A stretch of 35,945 bases of DNA from Campylobacteraceae bacterium (GTDB lineage: Bacteria; Campylobacterota; Campylobacteria; Campylobacterales; JALSKU01). The notes under the pieces were generated by a model. It had not been told where the DNA came from, did no database searches, and saw nothing but the letters and a program-made list of their open reading frames with translations. Position 1 is the stretch's first letter. The number at the start of each line of letters is the position of its first letter. Positions 1-8,895 of the stretch are shown in pieces. Where the stretch lies: assembly GCA_026993075.1 (NCBI GenBank), contig JALWUQ010000088.1, forward strand, positions 67,700 to 103,644. Direction: 5' to 3'. The translations under genes and the position numbers were made by a program.

Positions 1-426
1 ACATCACTCAAAAATAAAGCCAAAATATTTGCCAGACCTTATATGGATCCTCCTGAAATGCCGGATAATGAGTATGATACATGGCTATGTACAGGTAGGT
101 TATTGGAGCAATGGCACAGTGGGACTATGACTATGAGAGTACCAGAACTTTTCCGTGCAACTCCTGAAGCATTATGTTTTATGAATCCTAAAACTGCTGA
201 GTCCAAAGGCTTAAAAAGAGGTGATTTGGCTTGGATTGAAAGCAGAAGAGGCAAAGTAAAAGCAAGAATTGAAACAAGAGGAAGGAATAGACCTCCAAGA
301 GGTTTGGTATTTATCCCTTGGTTTGATGAAAAAGTTTTTATCAATAAAGTTTGTTTGGATGCAACTTGTCCTATGTCAAAACAAACAGATTATAAAAAAT
401 GTGCAGTAAAAATTTATAAAGTATAA
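1..426 (+). CDS. napA: Periplasmic nitrate reductase catalytic subunit NapA, C-terminal part
   Basis: Only the last 141 residues are present; the reading frame is open from base 1, so the gene begins upstream. NapA is the molybdenum (bis-MGD) and 4Fe-4S subunit that reduces nitrate to nitrite in the periplasm. The visible part is the C-terminal molybdopterin-dinucleotide-binding domain, with the family segments [20 protein letters not shown] and PEALCFMNP followed by a beta-barrel-like stretch. The active-site and Fe-S region lies outside the window. It is the first visible gene of a nap operon, and napG follows 14 bases later. The identification is firm from the segment together with its neighbours. 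Confidence 0.95.
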   Translation, partial: TSLKNKAKIFARPYMDPPEMPDNEYDTWLCTGRLLEQWHSGTMTMRVPELFRATPEALCFMNPKTAESKGLKRGDLAWIESRRGKVKARIETRGRNRPPRGLVFIPWFDEKVFINKVCLDATCPMSKQTDYKKCAVKIYKV

Positions 427-440
427 AAAAAGGAAAAAAT

Positions 441-1328
441 TTGAGCCAAAATCATCAAAAAGTAAAATCATACAAGCAACCACTAAGCAAAAGCAGAAGA
501 GAGTTCCTCTCTATAACTAGAAGCTTAGGATTGGCTGTACTTGGCGGTCTTACTTGGAGTGCATATGTAGATGAAGCAAAAGCAAATAAACTTTTACTTC
601 GTCCACCGGCGGCACTTAAAGAGAGTGATTTTTTAAAAACTTGTATAAAATGTGGTTTATGTGTGGAAGCTTGCCGAAACAGAGATGGAAATATCATCTA
701 TAATGAAAAAGGCAAAAGGATAGGAACAAAAGATCCAACCCTCAGGCTTGCAAAACCAGGAGACAACAAACCTCTTGGTACACCATTTTTTATAGCAAGA
801 AAAAATCCTTGTTTTATGTGTGATGATATACCTTGTGTACCAGCATGTCCTAGTGGTGCACTCAATATAACAAGCGTAACAAACAAAAAGACAAATAAAT
901 TAGATATCAATATGGCAAAAATGGGTCTAGCTGTTATACAAAAAGAGAGCTGTATTGCTTATTGGGGTCTTCAGTGTGATGCTTGTTACAGAGCTTGCCC
1001 ACTTATGGGAAAAGCTTTGACAATTGATATGCAAATGAACAAAAGAACAGGAAAACATGCATTTTTGCTTCCTGTTGTACATAGTGATTTTTGTACTGGT
1101 TGTGGACTTTGTGAGCATGCTTGTATTGTTGAAAAAGCTGCTATTTTTGTACTGCCTCGAGAGATTTCGATGGGGAAAGTTGGGACTCATTATGTAAAAG
1201 GTTGGAGTCCAAAAGATCAGCAAAGATTAAAAGAAGCCAAACCCATACATACAATAGATAAAAGAAGTGAAAGAAAAGCTATAGATAAGTTAAATGACTT
1301 AAACTTAAAAGGATTGTTAAATGATTAG
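441..1328 (+). CDS. napG: Ferredoxin-type quinol dehydrogenase component NapG
   Basis: This 295-residue iron-sulfur protein passes electrons from the membrane subunit NapH towards NapB/NapA. A twin-arginine signal is visible near residue 19 (SRREFLSI, then a hydrophobic run), so it should be exported folded by Tat. Four cysteine groups follow: CIKCGLCVEAC, CFMCDDIPCVPACP, CIAYWGLQCDACYRACP and CTGCGLCEHAC, fitting four 4Fe-4S clusters. The start is TTG at 441, preceded by AAAAAAAGGAAAA; no ATG in frame fits the Tat motif better. It overlaps napH by 8 bases, which suggests translational coupling. No napC is present, which is usual for Campylobacterota, where NapGH is the quinol-oxidising module. 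Confidence 0.96.
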   Translation: MSQNHQKVKSYKQPLSKSRREFLSITRSLGLAVLGGLTWSAYVDEAKANKLLLRPPAALKESDFLKTCIKCGLCVEACRNRDGNIIYNEKGKRIGTKDPTLRLAKPGDNKPLGTPFFIARKNPCFMCDDIPCVPACPSGALNITSVTNKKTNKLDINMAKMGLAVIQKESCIAYWGLQCDACYRACPLMGKALTIDMQMNKRTGKHAFLLPVVHSDFCTGCGLCEHACIVEKAAIFVLPREISMGKVGTHYVKGWSPKDQQRLKEAKPIHTIDKRSERKAIDKLNDLNLKGLLND

Positions 1329-2154
1329 CAATAATAAATTTTTAATAGCAAGAAGAATTGTTCAAATATCAATACTTCTACTTTTCTTCACAGGAAATTA
1401 TTATGGATGGAAAATACTTACGGGCAATCTCAGTACTTCATTTCTCTTTGGCAAAATTCCTCTTAGTGATCCTTATGCTGTACTTCAAATGTTTGTAGCT
1501 GGAGCTGTAATTTCGTCAAATCTCCTCATAGGAGCAGCAATAATCTTGCTATTTTATGCTGTAATTGGCGGTAGAGCTTTTTGTTCTTGGGTATGCCCTG
1601 TTAATATTATAACTGATGCTGCAAATTGGACTAGAAGAAAATTTGGTTTTGATATGGTTTCAAAAAGACAACCCTCAACCAGAAATTTGAGATATTGGAT
1701 TATTATAATCAGCTTGATTATCTCATTTTTTTTAGGTTTGGCGGCTTTTGAGTTTGTATCACCAATATCTATGGTTCATAGAGGTTTAGTTTTCGGGATG
1801 GGTTTTGGATGGGCTACTATCGCAGTATTGTATTTATTTGATTTATTTGTATTAAAAAATGGCTGGTGTGGGCATTTGTGTCCACTTGGTGGATTTTACT
1901 CAATAATCGGTAAATTCAGATTACTTAAGGTTAGGCATAATACTCAAGCTTGTACGGGATGTATGAAATGCAAAGTTGTCTGTCCCGAAGTAGAGGTTTT
2001 GCATATGATTGATAAAGAGTCTATACCCGTAACTTCAGGTGAATGTACAAATTGTGGAAGATGCATTGATGTATGTGATGATAATGCTCTTGGATTTTTT
2101 TTAAAAATTGAAAACAATAATGAAAAAGGAGAGAAAAATAATGAAAAAAATTAG
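1321..2154 (+). CDS. napH: Membrane-bound quinol dehydrogenase NapH
   Basis: This 277-residue integral membrane iron-sulfur protein forms the NapGH menaquinol dehydrogenase. Several hydrophobic segments are visible (about residues 10-30, 55-85, 122-145 and 155-180). Two cysteine-proline motifs of the NapH/NosR family follow membrane segments: CSWVCPVN near residue 90 and CGHLCPLGG near 185. Two 4Fe-4S motifs close the C terminus: CTGCMKCKVVCPE and CTNCGRCIDVCDD. The start ATG lies inside the end of napG, and the 3' end overlaps napB by 14 bases. Gene order and motifs agree, so the identification is firm. Confidence 0.96.
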   Translation: MISNNKFLIARRIVQISILLLFFTGNYYGWKILTGNLSTSFLFGKIPLSDPYAVLQMFVAGAVISSNLLIGAAIILLFYAVIGGRAFCSWVCPVNIITDAANWTRRKFGFDMVSKRQPSTRNLRYWIIIISLIISFFLGLAAFEFVSPISMVHRGLVFGMGFGWATIAVLYLFDLFVLKNGWCGHLCPLGGFYSIIGKFRLLKVRHNTQACTGCMKCKVVCPEVEVLHMIDKESIPVTSGECTNCGRCIDVCDDNALGFFLKIENNNEKGEKNNEKN

Positions 2155-2761
2155 TAAAATTGCTCTTAGTCTTGCTGCGGCAGGACTGTTTGTCATAGGA
2201 TGTGCTACAACGAGTGGAGGAGATATTAGTGCTACTTCTTTAAGCTTGAGAAAAGCCAGCGTATTTAGTGAAAAAGGGATAACTCCGGAAAATGCTACAT
2301 TTACAAAAGCAGCACCGGGAACTGCAAAAACAATAGACAGATCTTTTGTTAATGCACCTCCTTTAATCCCGCATAGCGTAGTTGGTCTTGTACCGATAAC
2401 AAAAAATAATAATGCATGTTTGGGATGCCATATGCCTGAGGTTGCAAAAAGTGTACATGCAACTCCAATACCAAAGTCTCACTTTATGAATTGGAGACCA
2501 ACTTATGTTATTGGAAAAAAAGGTAAGCTTTCTTTAGACGGTCATGTGGTAGTAAAAACAGACGGCAATAAGGTATATGCATCTTCTACTCACGGTAAAT
2601 TGTATCCCGGAAGATATAACTGTACTCAGTGTCATATCCCTCAATCAAATGCAAAACCATTGGTTAAAAATACTTTTAAACCGGATTTTATAACTACTAA
2701 AGAGTTAAAAAGATCTAATTTAATCAACAACTATGATGTTGGAGTAAATACAATCAAATGA
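2141..2761 (+). CDS. napB: Diheme cytochrome c subunit NapB of periplasmic nitrate reductase
   Basis: This 206-residue small subunit donates electrons to NapA. Two c-type heme motifs are visible: CLGCH near residue 99 and CTQCH near residue 165. I chose ATG 2141 over an upstream TTG at 2108 because AAGGAG (2127-2132) is well spaced before it and the protein then begins with a clean export signal (MKKISKIAL...). The hydrophobic stretch ends in V-I-G-C with Cys21, which matches a lipoprotein signal-peptidase-II box, whereas NapB is usually a soluble periplasmic protein. The start overlaps napH and the stop overlaps napF (ATGA). Confidence 0.95.
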   Translation: MKKISKIALSLAAAGLFVIGCATTSGGDISATSLSLRKASVFSEKGITPENATFTKAAPGTAKTIDRSFVNAPPLIPHSVVGLVPITKNNNACLGCHMPEVAKSVHATPIPKSHFMNWRPTYVIGKKGKLSLDGHVVVKTDGNKVYASSTHGKLYPGRYNCTQCHIPQSNAKPLVKNTFKPDFITTKELKRSNLINNYDVGVNTIK

Positions 2762-3249
2762 TACAAAGAAGAGAGTTGTTTAGCTCTCTTGCATCTTCTT
2801 TTAAAAAAGAAAAGCAAGAGAGCTTTGATATAAGACCACCATACAGCAATGATAAATTTACTTTTGAAAAAGAGTGTTTTAAATGTAGTGGAGTTTGTAA
2901 AAATGTATGTGATGAAAATATCATAGTTATAAAAGATGATAAAACACCTGTATTGGATTTTACAAAAGGAGGATGCACTTACTGTGATGAATGTGCAAAA
3001 GTATGTAATTTTGGTGTTTTGGATATAAAAAATAAAAAATATATTAATGCAAAAGTAGTTATAAATATGCTAAAATGTCTTAGTTGGAATAAGACAATGT
3101 GTTTTAGTTGTAAAGAATTATGCTTAGACAATGCTATCAGTTTTTTTGGACTGTTTAGACCGGAGATCAGATATGGCAAATGTACAAATTGCGGATTTTG
3201 CGTGAAAGTTTGTCCGACAAATGCAATAGAGGTAAAAAAATGGCAGTAA
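2758..3249 (+). CDS. napF: Ferredoxin-type protein NapF
   Basis: This 163-residue protein is a cytoplasmic iron-sulfur accessory of the nap system, thought to help load or activate NapA before export. Cysteine groups typical of 4Fe-4S binding are visible: CFKCSGVCKNVCDE, CTYCDECAKVCNF, a middle group CLSWNKTMCFSCKELC, and CTNCGFCVKVCPTNAI at the C terminus. The N terminus (MIQRRELFSSL) resembles a Tat-like start but lacks a hydrophobic core, consistent with a cytoplasmic protein. ATG overlaps the napB stop by 4 bases. Position between napB and napL/D is common in Campylobacterota outside Campylobacter. Confidence 0.92.
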   Translation: MIQRRELFSSLASSFKKEKQESFDIRPPYSNDKFTFEKECFKCSGVCKNVCDENIIVIKDDKTPVLDFTKGGCTYCDECAKVCNFGVLDIKNKKYINAKVVINMLKCLSWNKTMCFSCKELCLDNAISFFGLFRPEIRYGKCTNCGFCVKVCPTNAIEVKKWQ

Positions 3250-3506
3250 AATTCATATCAAATATTAAAGAAAATGGCTTGGGAGGCTGGTGTATTGAGC
3301 TTATAGATACAGTTGGTAAAAGAAAAGTTGTATGCAATAATATAAAAGAGTATGAAGATGCGATCGAACAGATGGGAAACGATTACGGTAGTGAGATCGA
3401 AGTTACTTGGCAGAAAGATGATAATGTAACAATTTTGCATATGGAGGAGGTAAGAATAGAAATCTCAAAATACCAAAAAATGTTTGACAATGAGGCTCTT
3501 AAGTGA
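3240..3506 (+). CDS. Unrecognised 88-residue protein within the nap operon
   Basis: I do not recognise a characterised family. The start is taken as ATG 3240 (MAVKFISNIKEN...), with GAGG at 3229-3232 in front. It overlaps the napF stop by 10 bases, and its own stop is shared with the napL GTG start (GTGA), so it is translationally embedded in the operon. The protein has no signal peptide or membrane segment and looks mixed alpha/beta and soluble. It has cysteines at residues 18 and 32 and an acidic C-terminal half. A role as a cytoplasmic assembly or maturation factor for the nitrate reductase is inferred from position alone. Confidence 0.8.
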   Translation: MAVKFISNIKENGLGGWCIELIDTVGKRKVVCNNIKEYEDAIEQMGNDYGSEIEVTWQKDDNVTILHMEEVRIEISKYQKMFDNEALK

Positions 3507-4450
3507 AAAGATATTTACTTTTATTTGTATTTTTTCTTACTGTTTTGCAAGCTAAGAATTTAACTTCGATCTATACTTTAAAAGCTAACGGTGATATTAT
3601 AGATATGATGATAAGTTCAGGTAAAATTTATGTAACCACAGACAGTAGTAGTGTTAATATATTTGACATAAAAACAAAAAAACTTGTTAAAAATATAAAA
3701 TTTAAAAAATTAAAAGATTTTTTAGGTGATATATCGGACATAAGAATATATTCAGTAGATAAAATTGCAAATAAATTATTATTTGCAACACAAGGAGAAG
3801 AAGGGTACAGTAGAATTTATATATATGAAAACGGAAAAAATAAACTCTTATTTGATAAAAAAGAAAAGTTACCTATATTAAAAGCAGAGTTTATTTCACA
3901 AAATAGAATTATTTTTGCAACTCTAAGTTCAGAAGTTATTCTATATAGTTTAAAAAATAAAAAAATTATATATAAAAAACAAGTATCTGGATCAAAATTC
4001 TCTGATTTTGTACTAAATAAAGCTAAAACGAAAATGGTTTTAGTAGATGAAAGTGGAAATGCAAAACTCATAAATACAAAAAATGGTGAAATTATTAGAA
4101 TTTTTAAAGGTCAAAATTTAGATAATGTTTATCAAGTTGATTATAAAAATCATGTCATTGCAACTGCTGGAAAAGACAGGCGATGTGTTGTATATAAAGA
4201 TGATAGCTCTTATGCATATTATAAAATAAGTAATTTTCTTATATACAGTGTCGGACTTAGTCCAAGTGGTAAACTTTGTGGATATTCAAGTGATGAGAAA
4301 AATAATATTACAGTATTTAATACTCAAACACAAGAAAATCTTTATAAATTAACAGGTAATAAAAGTCCAATATCAAATATAATTTTTGTAAATGAAAACA
4401 GTTTATTTACATCAAATAAAAATAAAATAAAATTTTGGAGATTAAAATGA
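3503..4450 (+). CDS. napL: NapL, periplasmic WD40-like beta-propeller protein
   Basis: This 315-residue protein has a classical signal peptide (MKRYLLLFVFFLTVLQA, predicted cleavage before KN). Repeated blade-like stretches follow, with patterns such as VYVTTDSSSVNIFD-type strands and a terminal KIKFWRL that resembles the end of a WD40 blade. NapL is a characteristic accessory of epsilonproteobacterial nap operons and its exact role is unsettled. The start is GTG overlapping the preceding stop, and the end overlaps napD. The name rests on the combination of signal peptide, propeller-like repeats and position between the small gene and napD. Confidence 0.85.
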   Translation: MKRYLLLFVFFLTVLQAKNLTSIYTLKANGDIIDMMISSGKIYVTTDSSSVNIFDIKTKKLVKNIKFKKLKDFLGDISDIRIYSVDKIANKLLFATQGEEGYSRIYIYENGKNKLLFDKKEKLPILKAEFISQNRIIFATLSSEVILYSLKNKKIIYKKQVSGSKFSDFVLNKAKTKMVLVDESGNAKLINTKNGEIIRIFKGQNLDNVYQVDYKNHVIATAGKDRRCVVYKDDSSYAYYKISNFLIYSVGLSPSGKLCGYSSDEKNNITVFNTQTQENLYKLTGNKSPISNIIFVNENSLFTSNKNKIKFWRLK

Positions 4451-4830
4451 ATATATCAAGCATAGTAGTACAAACTTTGCCGGAAAATTTAAATAGTGTG
4501 ATTAATGATTTGAAGGAGTGTGAGGTCTGTGATTATCATTTTCACGATGATAAAGGTAAGATAATCATTACAATAGAAGGTGAAAATGTTGGAGAAGAGT
4601 TGGAAAAATTAAGAATTATCGAAGCGATAGACAATATTATATCAGCTGATATGCAAATGAGCTATAGTGAGGATGAGTTAGACAGACATATAAAAGTTTT
4701 AAATAATTCTGATGCGGTTCCAAAAGTCTTAAAAGGTGATACAACTAAGATTGACCCATCAACCGTTGTTTATAATGGAGATTTGAGAAAAAAAAATATT
4801 TATGAATTTGCCGAGCAAACAAAAGCTTGA
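4447..4830 (+). CDS. napD: NapA signal-peptide-binding chaperone NapD
   Basis: This 127-residue cytoplasmic chaperone binds the Tat signal peptide of NapA and delays export until the cofactor is inserted. The N-terminal ferredoxin-like fold is visible as MNISSIVVQTLPENLNSV, then GKIIITIEGEN, then an alpha helix and SADMQMSYSEDEL, matching the family. A roughly 40-residue C-terminal tail makes it longer than the E. coli protein. ATG 4447 overlaps the napL stop, and a TTG at 4435 would only add four residues inside napL. It is the last gene of the nap operon here. Confidence 0.9.
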   Translation: MNISSIVVQTLPENLNSVINDLKECEVCDYHFHDDKGKIIITIEGENVGEELEKLRIIEAIDNIISADMQMSYSEDELDRHIKVLNNSDAVPKVLKGDTTKIDPSTVVYNGDLRKKNIYEFAEQTKA

Positions 4831-4853
4831 ATCCAAAAAAAGATAAATTATAG

Positions 4854-4859
4854 TATAAT
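4854..4859 (+). promoter_or_regulatory. Probable -10 box (TATAAT) for psd
   Basis: A perfect TATAAT lies in the 57-base gap between napD and psd, 29 bases before the psd start. No convincing -35 box is found at the usual distance, which is common for sigma-70 promoters in Campylobacterota. It suggests that psd is transcribed separately from nap. Confidence 0.5.
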
Positions 4860-4887
4860 ACTTTGAAATTTTAAATGAAGGTATTGA

Positions 4888-5718
4888 TTGAATATTTTTA
4901 AACCTACTGTAACAAATATTGTCTCAAGAATTTTTGGCAAGATTGCAAATTTTGAGTTTTTTTTTCCGATACAATATGTGATTAATTTTACTTATGTAAA
5001 GAGTATGAAAGTTGATTTGAGCGAATTTGATACGATAGATTCTTATAAAAGTTTAAACAAATTATTTACGAGAGAATTAAAAATAAGAAGAGATATAGAT
5101 AAGAGCGAAAATTCTTTTATATCACCTTGTGATTCTTTAATAACCGAACTTGGAGATATATTTATAAGTCGAACTATACAAATAAAGGGGTTTTATTATA
5201 AAATAGATGAACTTTTAACAAATAAGTTTGAAGATAAAAAAATTTATAAAATATATAATGGCAGTTTTATAAATTTTTATCTCTCACCTAAAGATTACCA
5301 CAGATATCATTGTCCTGTTGATATGCAAATACTAAAAGCAGTACATGTTCCTGGAACACTTTATCCTGTAAATCTTAAATATTTAAATAAAGTATTAGAT
5401 TTATTCATAAAGAATGAAAGAGTAATAGTGGAATGCAAAACAAAAAGAAATCAATTATTTTTTATGGTTTTTGTCGGTGCTTTAAATGTTGGTAAAATAA
5501 AATTTAACTTTGATGATAGAATTTCTACAAATTCTGGTAAAAAAGATATAACTACATATACCTATGGAGATACTCATCTTAAAAAAGGTGATGAATTAGG
5601 TAAGTTTGAAATGGGTTCAACCATAGTTATATTTTTTGAAAAAGATATGGTTGAACTTACCCAGAAAAAAATGAAAAAGGTAAAATTTGGAGATATGATA
5701 GCTAAAATAAAGAGTTAA
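4888..5718 (+). CDS. psd: Phosphatidylserine decarboxylase proenzyme
   Basis: This 276-residue enzyme converts phosphatidylserine to phosphatidylethanolamine in the inner membrane. The N-terminal half contains LFTRELK and SPCDSLI, the core has SPKDYHRYHCPVDM (family motif with catalytic histidine) and the C terminus has EMGSTIVIF. That last motif corresponds to the LGST site where autocleavage at Gly-Ser makes the pyruvoyl group; here the first position is Met. TTG 4888 is the chosen start because GAAGG (4878-4882) precedes it and no in-frame ATG lies nearby. Its stop overlaps the convergent ychF stop by 4 bases. Confidence 0.93.
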   Translation: MNIFKPTVTNIVSRIFGKIANFEFFFPIQYVINFTYVKSMKVDLSEFDTIDSYKSLNKLFTRELKIRRDIDKSENSFISPCDSLITELGDIFISRTIQIKGFYYKIDELLTNKFEDKKIYKIYNGSFINFYLSPKDYHRYHCPVDMQILKAVHVPGTLYPVNLKYLNKVLDLFIKNERVIVECKTKRNQLFFMVFVGALNVGKIKFNFDDRISTNSGKKDITTYTYGDTHLKKGDELGKFEMGSTIVIFFEKDMVELTQKKMKKVKFGDMIAKIKS

Positions 5719-6815
5719 ACATTAAACCTAAAGTGCATCACATCACCGTCAGCTACAATGTAATCCTTGCCCTCAAGTCTCATTTTGCCTGCTTCTTTTG
5801 CTTTTATCTCTCCGCCACAGGTAACAAAATCATTATAGCTTATAACTTCTGCTCTGATAAATCCTTTTTCAAAATCATTGTGAATTACAGAAGCTGCTTT
5901 TGGAGCTTTCCAGCCATTTTTTATAGTCCAAGCTCTAACTTCCACAACACCGGCTGTAAAGTAACTTATTAGACCCAATTTCTCAAAAGATACTCTAATG
6001 ATTTTATTAAGTCCTGATTCTTCAATACCAAGTTCGCTTAAAAACTCTTTAGCCTCATCTTCTTCTAAACCCACAAGCTCCTCTTCAATCTTGGCACAGA
6101 GCTTTATAACTTCTGCACCTACTTTTTTTGCATGAGTTGCGACTTCTTTTATATATTTATTATCTTCTATGAGAGAATTTTCATCAACATTTGCTCCATA
6201 AATTATCTCTTTGTTAGATAAAAATCTTAACTCTTTATCAAGAAGCACAAACTCTTCATCATCTTTTTTTGCAAAGGTACTAACTGGCTGTATTTCGTTT
6301 AAATGATTAAGTAGTTCCATTGAAATTTCTAAAGATTTTTTTGCACTTTTATCAGACTTGGCTTGACGGTTTAACTTTTCAATTTTCTTTTCAAGCTGCT
6401 CAATATCTGCAAATATAAGTTCACTTTCAATTATTTCAATATCTCTTAAAGGATTTATACTGTTTTCAACATGAGTTATATTTTCATCATCAAAACATCT
6501 TACTATATGAAGTATGACTTCAACTTCTCTTATATTTGATAAAAACTTATTTCCAAGTCCCTCTCCCTTGCTTGCACCTTTTACCAATCCGGCAATATCA
6601 ACAAAATCAATAGTTGAATACTGTATTTTATTTGGCTTTACTATCTTTGCCAATTCTTCAAGTCTTTGATCAGGAACAGGAACAACTGCTTTATTTGGCT
6701 CTATTGTGCAAAAAGGATAGTTGGCACTCTCAGCATTTTGAGCCTTTGTCAAGGCATTAAAAGTAGTTGATTTTCCAACATTTGGAAGCCCTACTATACC
6801 TACGCTAACTCCCAT
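5715..6815 (-). CDS. ychF: Ribosome-associated ATPase/GTPase YchF (Obg-like)
   Basis: This 366-residue P-loop protein belongs to the Obg/YchF subfamily, which prefers ATP and associates with ribosomes. Visible motifs are Walker A GLPNVGKST near residue 8, the SNYPFCTIEPNK-type switch (ANYPFCTIEPNKAVV), G3 DIAGLVKGASKGEGLGNKFL, a coiled-coil insertion around residues 130-165 and a C-terminal TGS domain ending VADGDVMHFRFNV. Length equals the family norm. It is the last gene of a minus-strand block; its ATG overlaps the pepA stop (TAATG). Confidence 0.97.
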   Translation of the reverse strand: MGVSVGIVGLPNVGKSTTFNALTKAQNAESANYPFCTIEPNKAVVPVPDQRLEELAKIVKPNKIQYSTIDFVDIAGLVKGASKGEGLGNKFLSNIREVEVILHIVRCFDDENITHVENSINPLRDIEIIESELIFADIEQLEKKIEKLNRQAKSDKSAKKSLEISMELLNHLNEIQPVSTFAKKDDEEFVLLDKELRFLSNKEIIYGANVDENSLIEDNKYIKEVATHAKKVGAEVIKLCAKIEEELVGLEEDEAKEFLSELGIEESGLNKIIRVSFEKLGLISYFTAGVVEVRAWTIKNGWKAPKAASVIHNDFEKGFIRAEVISYNDFVTCGGEIKAKEAGKMRLEGKDYIVADGDVMHFRFNV

Positions 6816-8296
6816 TATTTATCCTCGTCATGAACATTGCTTTGTTTGTAAGCAAAATCTTTAAGCCAATATACGCACATTCTAACACCAGCACCACTTG
6901 CACCTGATTGGTTATATCCCCACTCTTTTTCTCTATATGCAGGTCCTGCTATATCAAGATGAAGCCATTTATCCTTGTATTCATCCTTAATAAAATTATC
7001 AAGAAAAATTCCAGCAGTTATCGCTCCACCATATCTTGAACTTGATATATTTGATATATCTGCAATATCACTTTTTAAAAGTTTTTTTAAGTATTTATTA
7101 AATGGTAAAGAGCCTGATAGCTCGCCACTTTTTAGACTACTTTGTATCATAGAATGTTTAAGAGTTGAGTTATTGCCCATAATACCCACAGTGTACTCTC
7201 CAAGAGCAACAACACAAGCTCCTGTTAAAGTAGCTAAATCCACCAAATAATCAGGCTCAAGCTCCTGCGCATAATCAAGACAATCGGCAAGTACAAGTCT
7301 TCCCTCGGCATCTGTATTTCTTACTTCAATAGTTTTCTTGTTTCTCGCTATTAACACATCATCAGGTTTATAAGCATTTCCACCTATCATATTTTCAGCC
7401 GCACCTATTATCGAGTGAACCTCAAAAGGAAGCTCAAGCCTGCTTGCTGCTTTTATTATATTTATTGCTGCAGCTGCTCCACTTTTATCAGATTTCATAG
7501 TTACCATATATTCGCTTGGTTTTAAGCTAAGTCCACCACTATCATAAGTTAATCCTTTTCCGACAAATACAAATCTTTTAGTAGAAATTTTCGGTTTATA
7601 GCTCAAATGTATAAGTCTTGGTTTGTTTGAACTTGCTCTTGCTACTGCTAAAAATGCTCCCATGTTTTCAGAATTTAAAAATTCTTCATCTCCGACAAAA
7701 CACTCCACATTTTTTAAATCTTTTGCCATATCTTTTGCATAATCTGCTAATTTTGCAGGAGTCATATCAAATGGAGTGATATTGATTATATCTTTAGCAT
7801 CATTTGTCGCATCTGCTATAATTATAGCTTCATTTACAGCTTTTTTTGTTGAGTCTAAATTATAAATTTTACCATTATAATCTTCAGTAGAAATTTTTAT
7901 ATTTTTAATATATAGATTGCTTTTTTTACTTTTGTATTTATCAAATTTATATGTTCCTAAAATTACACCCTCTACTAATGCTCTTGCATTAATAGGAGGA
8001 CATTTTTGTGTATATAGACCTATTTTTACACTACTGTATTTCATTTTTTCAAGAACTTTAAATGCATTAGAAACAGAGCATCTCACCTCATCACTTTCAA
8101 ATGATTTACATCCATAGTAAAGAATATTCTTATGAGGCAAAAATAAACTTTCTTCACTTTTCCCGCTAAAACCGTATTTTTCAAATTCATCCCCACCTTC
8201 TATCCATCTGTGAGTTAAATTTTTATTAACAATAAGCACAATTTCGCAATCAGCCTCTATCTCTTTTATTTTTTTATCAAAAACTTCAAAATTCAT
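6815..8296 (-). CDS. pepA: Leucyl aminopeptidase (M17)
   Basis: This 493-residue cytosolic metallo-aminopeptidase removes N-terminal residues from peptides using two metal ions. The signature NTDAEGRL is present near residue 330, along with the metal and active-site segments GKGLTYDSGGLSLKP and MKSDKSGAAA. The N-terminal 160 residues form the family-specific macro-like domain. It is coupled by overlap to dedA (4 bases) upstream and ychF downstream. A pepA-ychF adjacency is, as I recall, also found in Campylobacter. Confidence 0.95.
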   Translation of the reverse strand: MNFEVFDKKIKEIEADCEIVLIVNKNLTHRWIEGGDEFEKYGFSGKSEESLFLPHKNILYYGCKSFESDEVRCSVSNAFKVLEKMKYSSVKIGLYTQKCPPINARALVEGVILGTYKFDKYKSKKSNLYIKNIKISTEDYNGKIYNLDSTKKAVNEAIIIADATNDAKDIINITPFDMTPAKLADYAKDMAKDLKNVECFVGDEEFLNSENMGAFLAVARASSNKPRLIHLSYKPKISTKRFVFVGKGLTYDSGGLSLKPSEYMVTMKSDKSGAAAAINIIKAASRLELPFEVHSIIGAAENMIGGNAYKPDDVLIARNKKTIEVRNTDAEGRLVLADCLDYAQELEPDYLVDLATLTGACVVALGEYTVGIMGNNSTLKHSMIQSSLKSGELSGSLPFNKYLKKLLKSDIADISNISSSRYGGAITAGIFLDNFIKDEYKDKWLHLDIAGPAYREKEWGYNQSGASGAGVRMCVYWLKDFAYKQSNVHDEDK

Positions 8297-8874
8297 CTAT
8301 GTCCTTTATATTTTGTTTTTTTTGTTACTTTATGAAAGTAATACCATACACTTCCTGCAATAATCGCTCCAAGCGGTAGTGCAATATACCAATAAGTTCT
8401 GGCTAAATGTAATATTTTTAAGATTTCATCCCCAAATATGTATGCAAGCATAATAGTTGCAAATGCCCAAATCATAGCTGCTATTAAATTTACAATCGCA
8501 AATGTTTTACCGCTGTATCTTGTGGTTCCCATAGCCATCGGCAGTATAGTTCTGAGTCCATATAAGTATCTTTGCATAAAGACAATCATCCATCCATATC
8601 TATTTAGAAGTAGATTTGCTAAAGCAAATTTCCTTCTATGATTTTTTAAAGTTTTGTTAATATATTTTTTATTATATCTTCCTATATAAAAATATATCTG
8701 ATCTCCAGTAAAGCCACCTAATCCAGCGACAATAATGGAAGTTGTCAAGTCTAAATCACCGGTATGACTTAATACTCCTGCCATAACAAGCCCTGTCTCA
8801 CCTTCTAAGATACTCCATACAAAAAGTATAATATACCCATACTCTATCAGCCATTTTATAAATAATTGTTCCAA
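8293..8874 (-). CDS. DedA family membrane protein
   Basis: This 193-residue inner-membrane protein has about five hydrophobic segments. Family hallmarks are ILEGETGLVMAG near the N terminus, GGFTGDQIYFYIGRY around residues 53-67, and RYLYGLRTILPMAMG around 102-116, the conserved arginine-containing loop. DedA/SNARE-associated proteins are linked to lipid scrambling or flipping (undecaprenyl phosphate or phosphatidylethanolamine carriers) and to proton-motive-force homeostasis. The specific substrate cannot be told from the sequence. It sits between trpB and pepA in the minus-strand block. Confidence 0.88.
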   Translation of the reverse strand: MEQLFIKWLIEYGYIILFVWSILEGETGLVMAGVLSHTGDLDLTTSIIVAGLGGFTGDQIYFYIGRYNKKYINKTLKNHRRKFALANLLLNRYGWMIVFMQRYLYGLRTILPMAMGTTRYSGKTFAIVNLIAAMIWAFATIMLAYIFGDEILKILHLARTYWYIALPLGAIIAGSVWYYFHKVTKKTKYKGHR

Positions 8875-8895
8875 AAAAATCCTTGATTGTTTATT

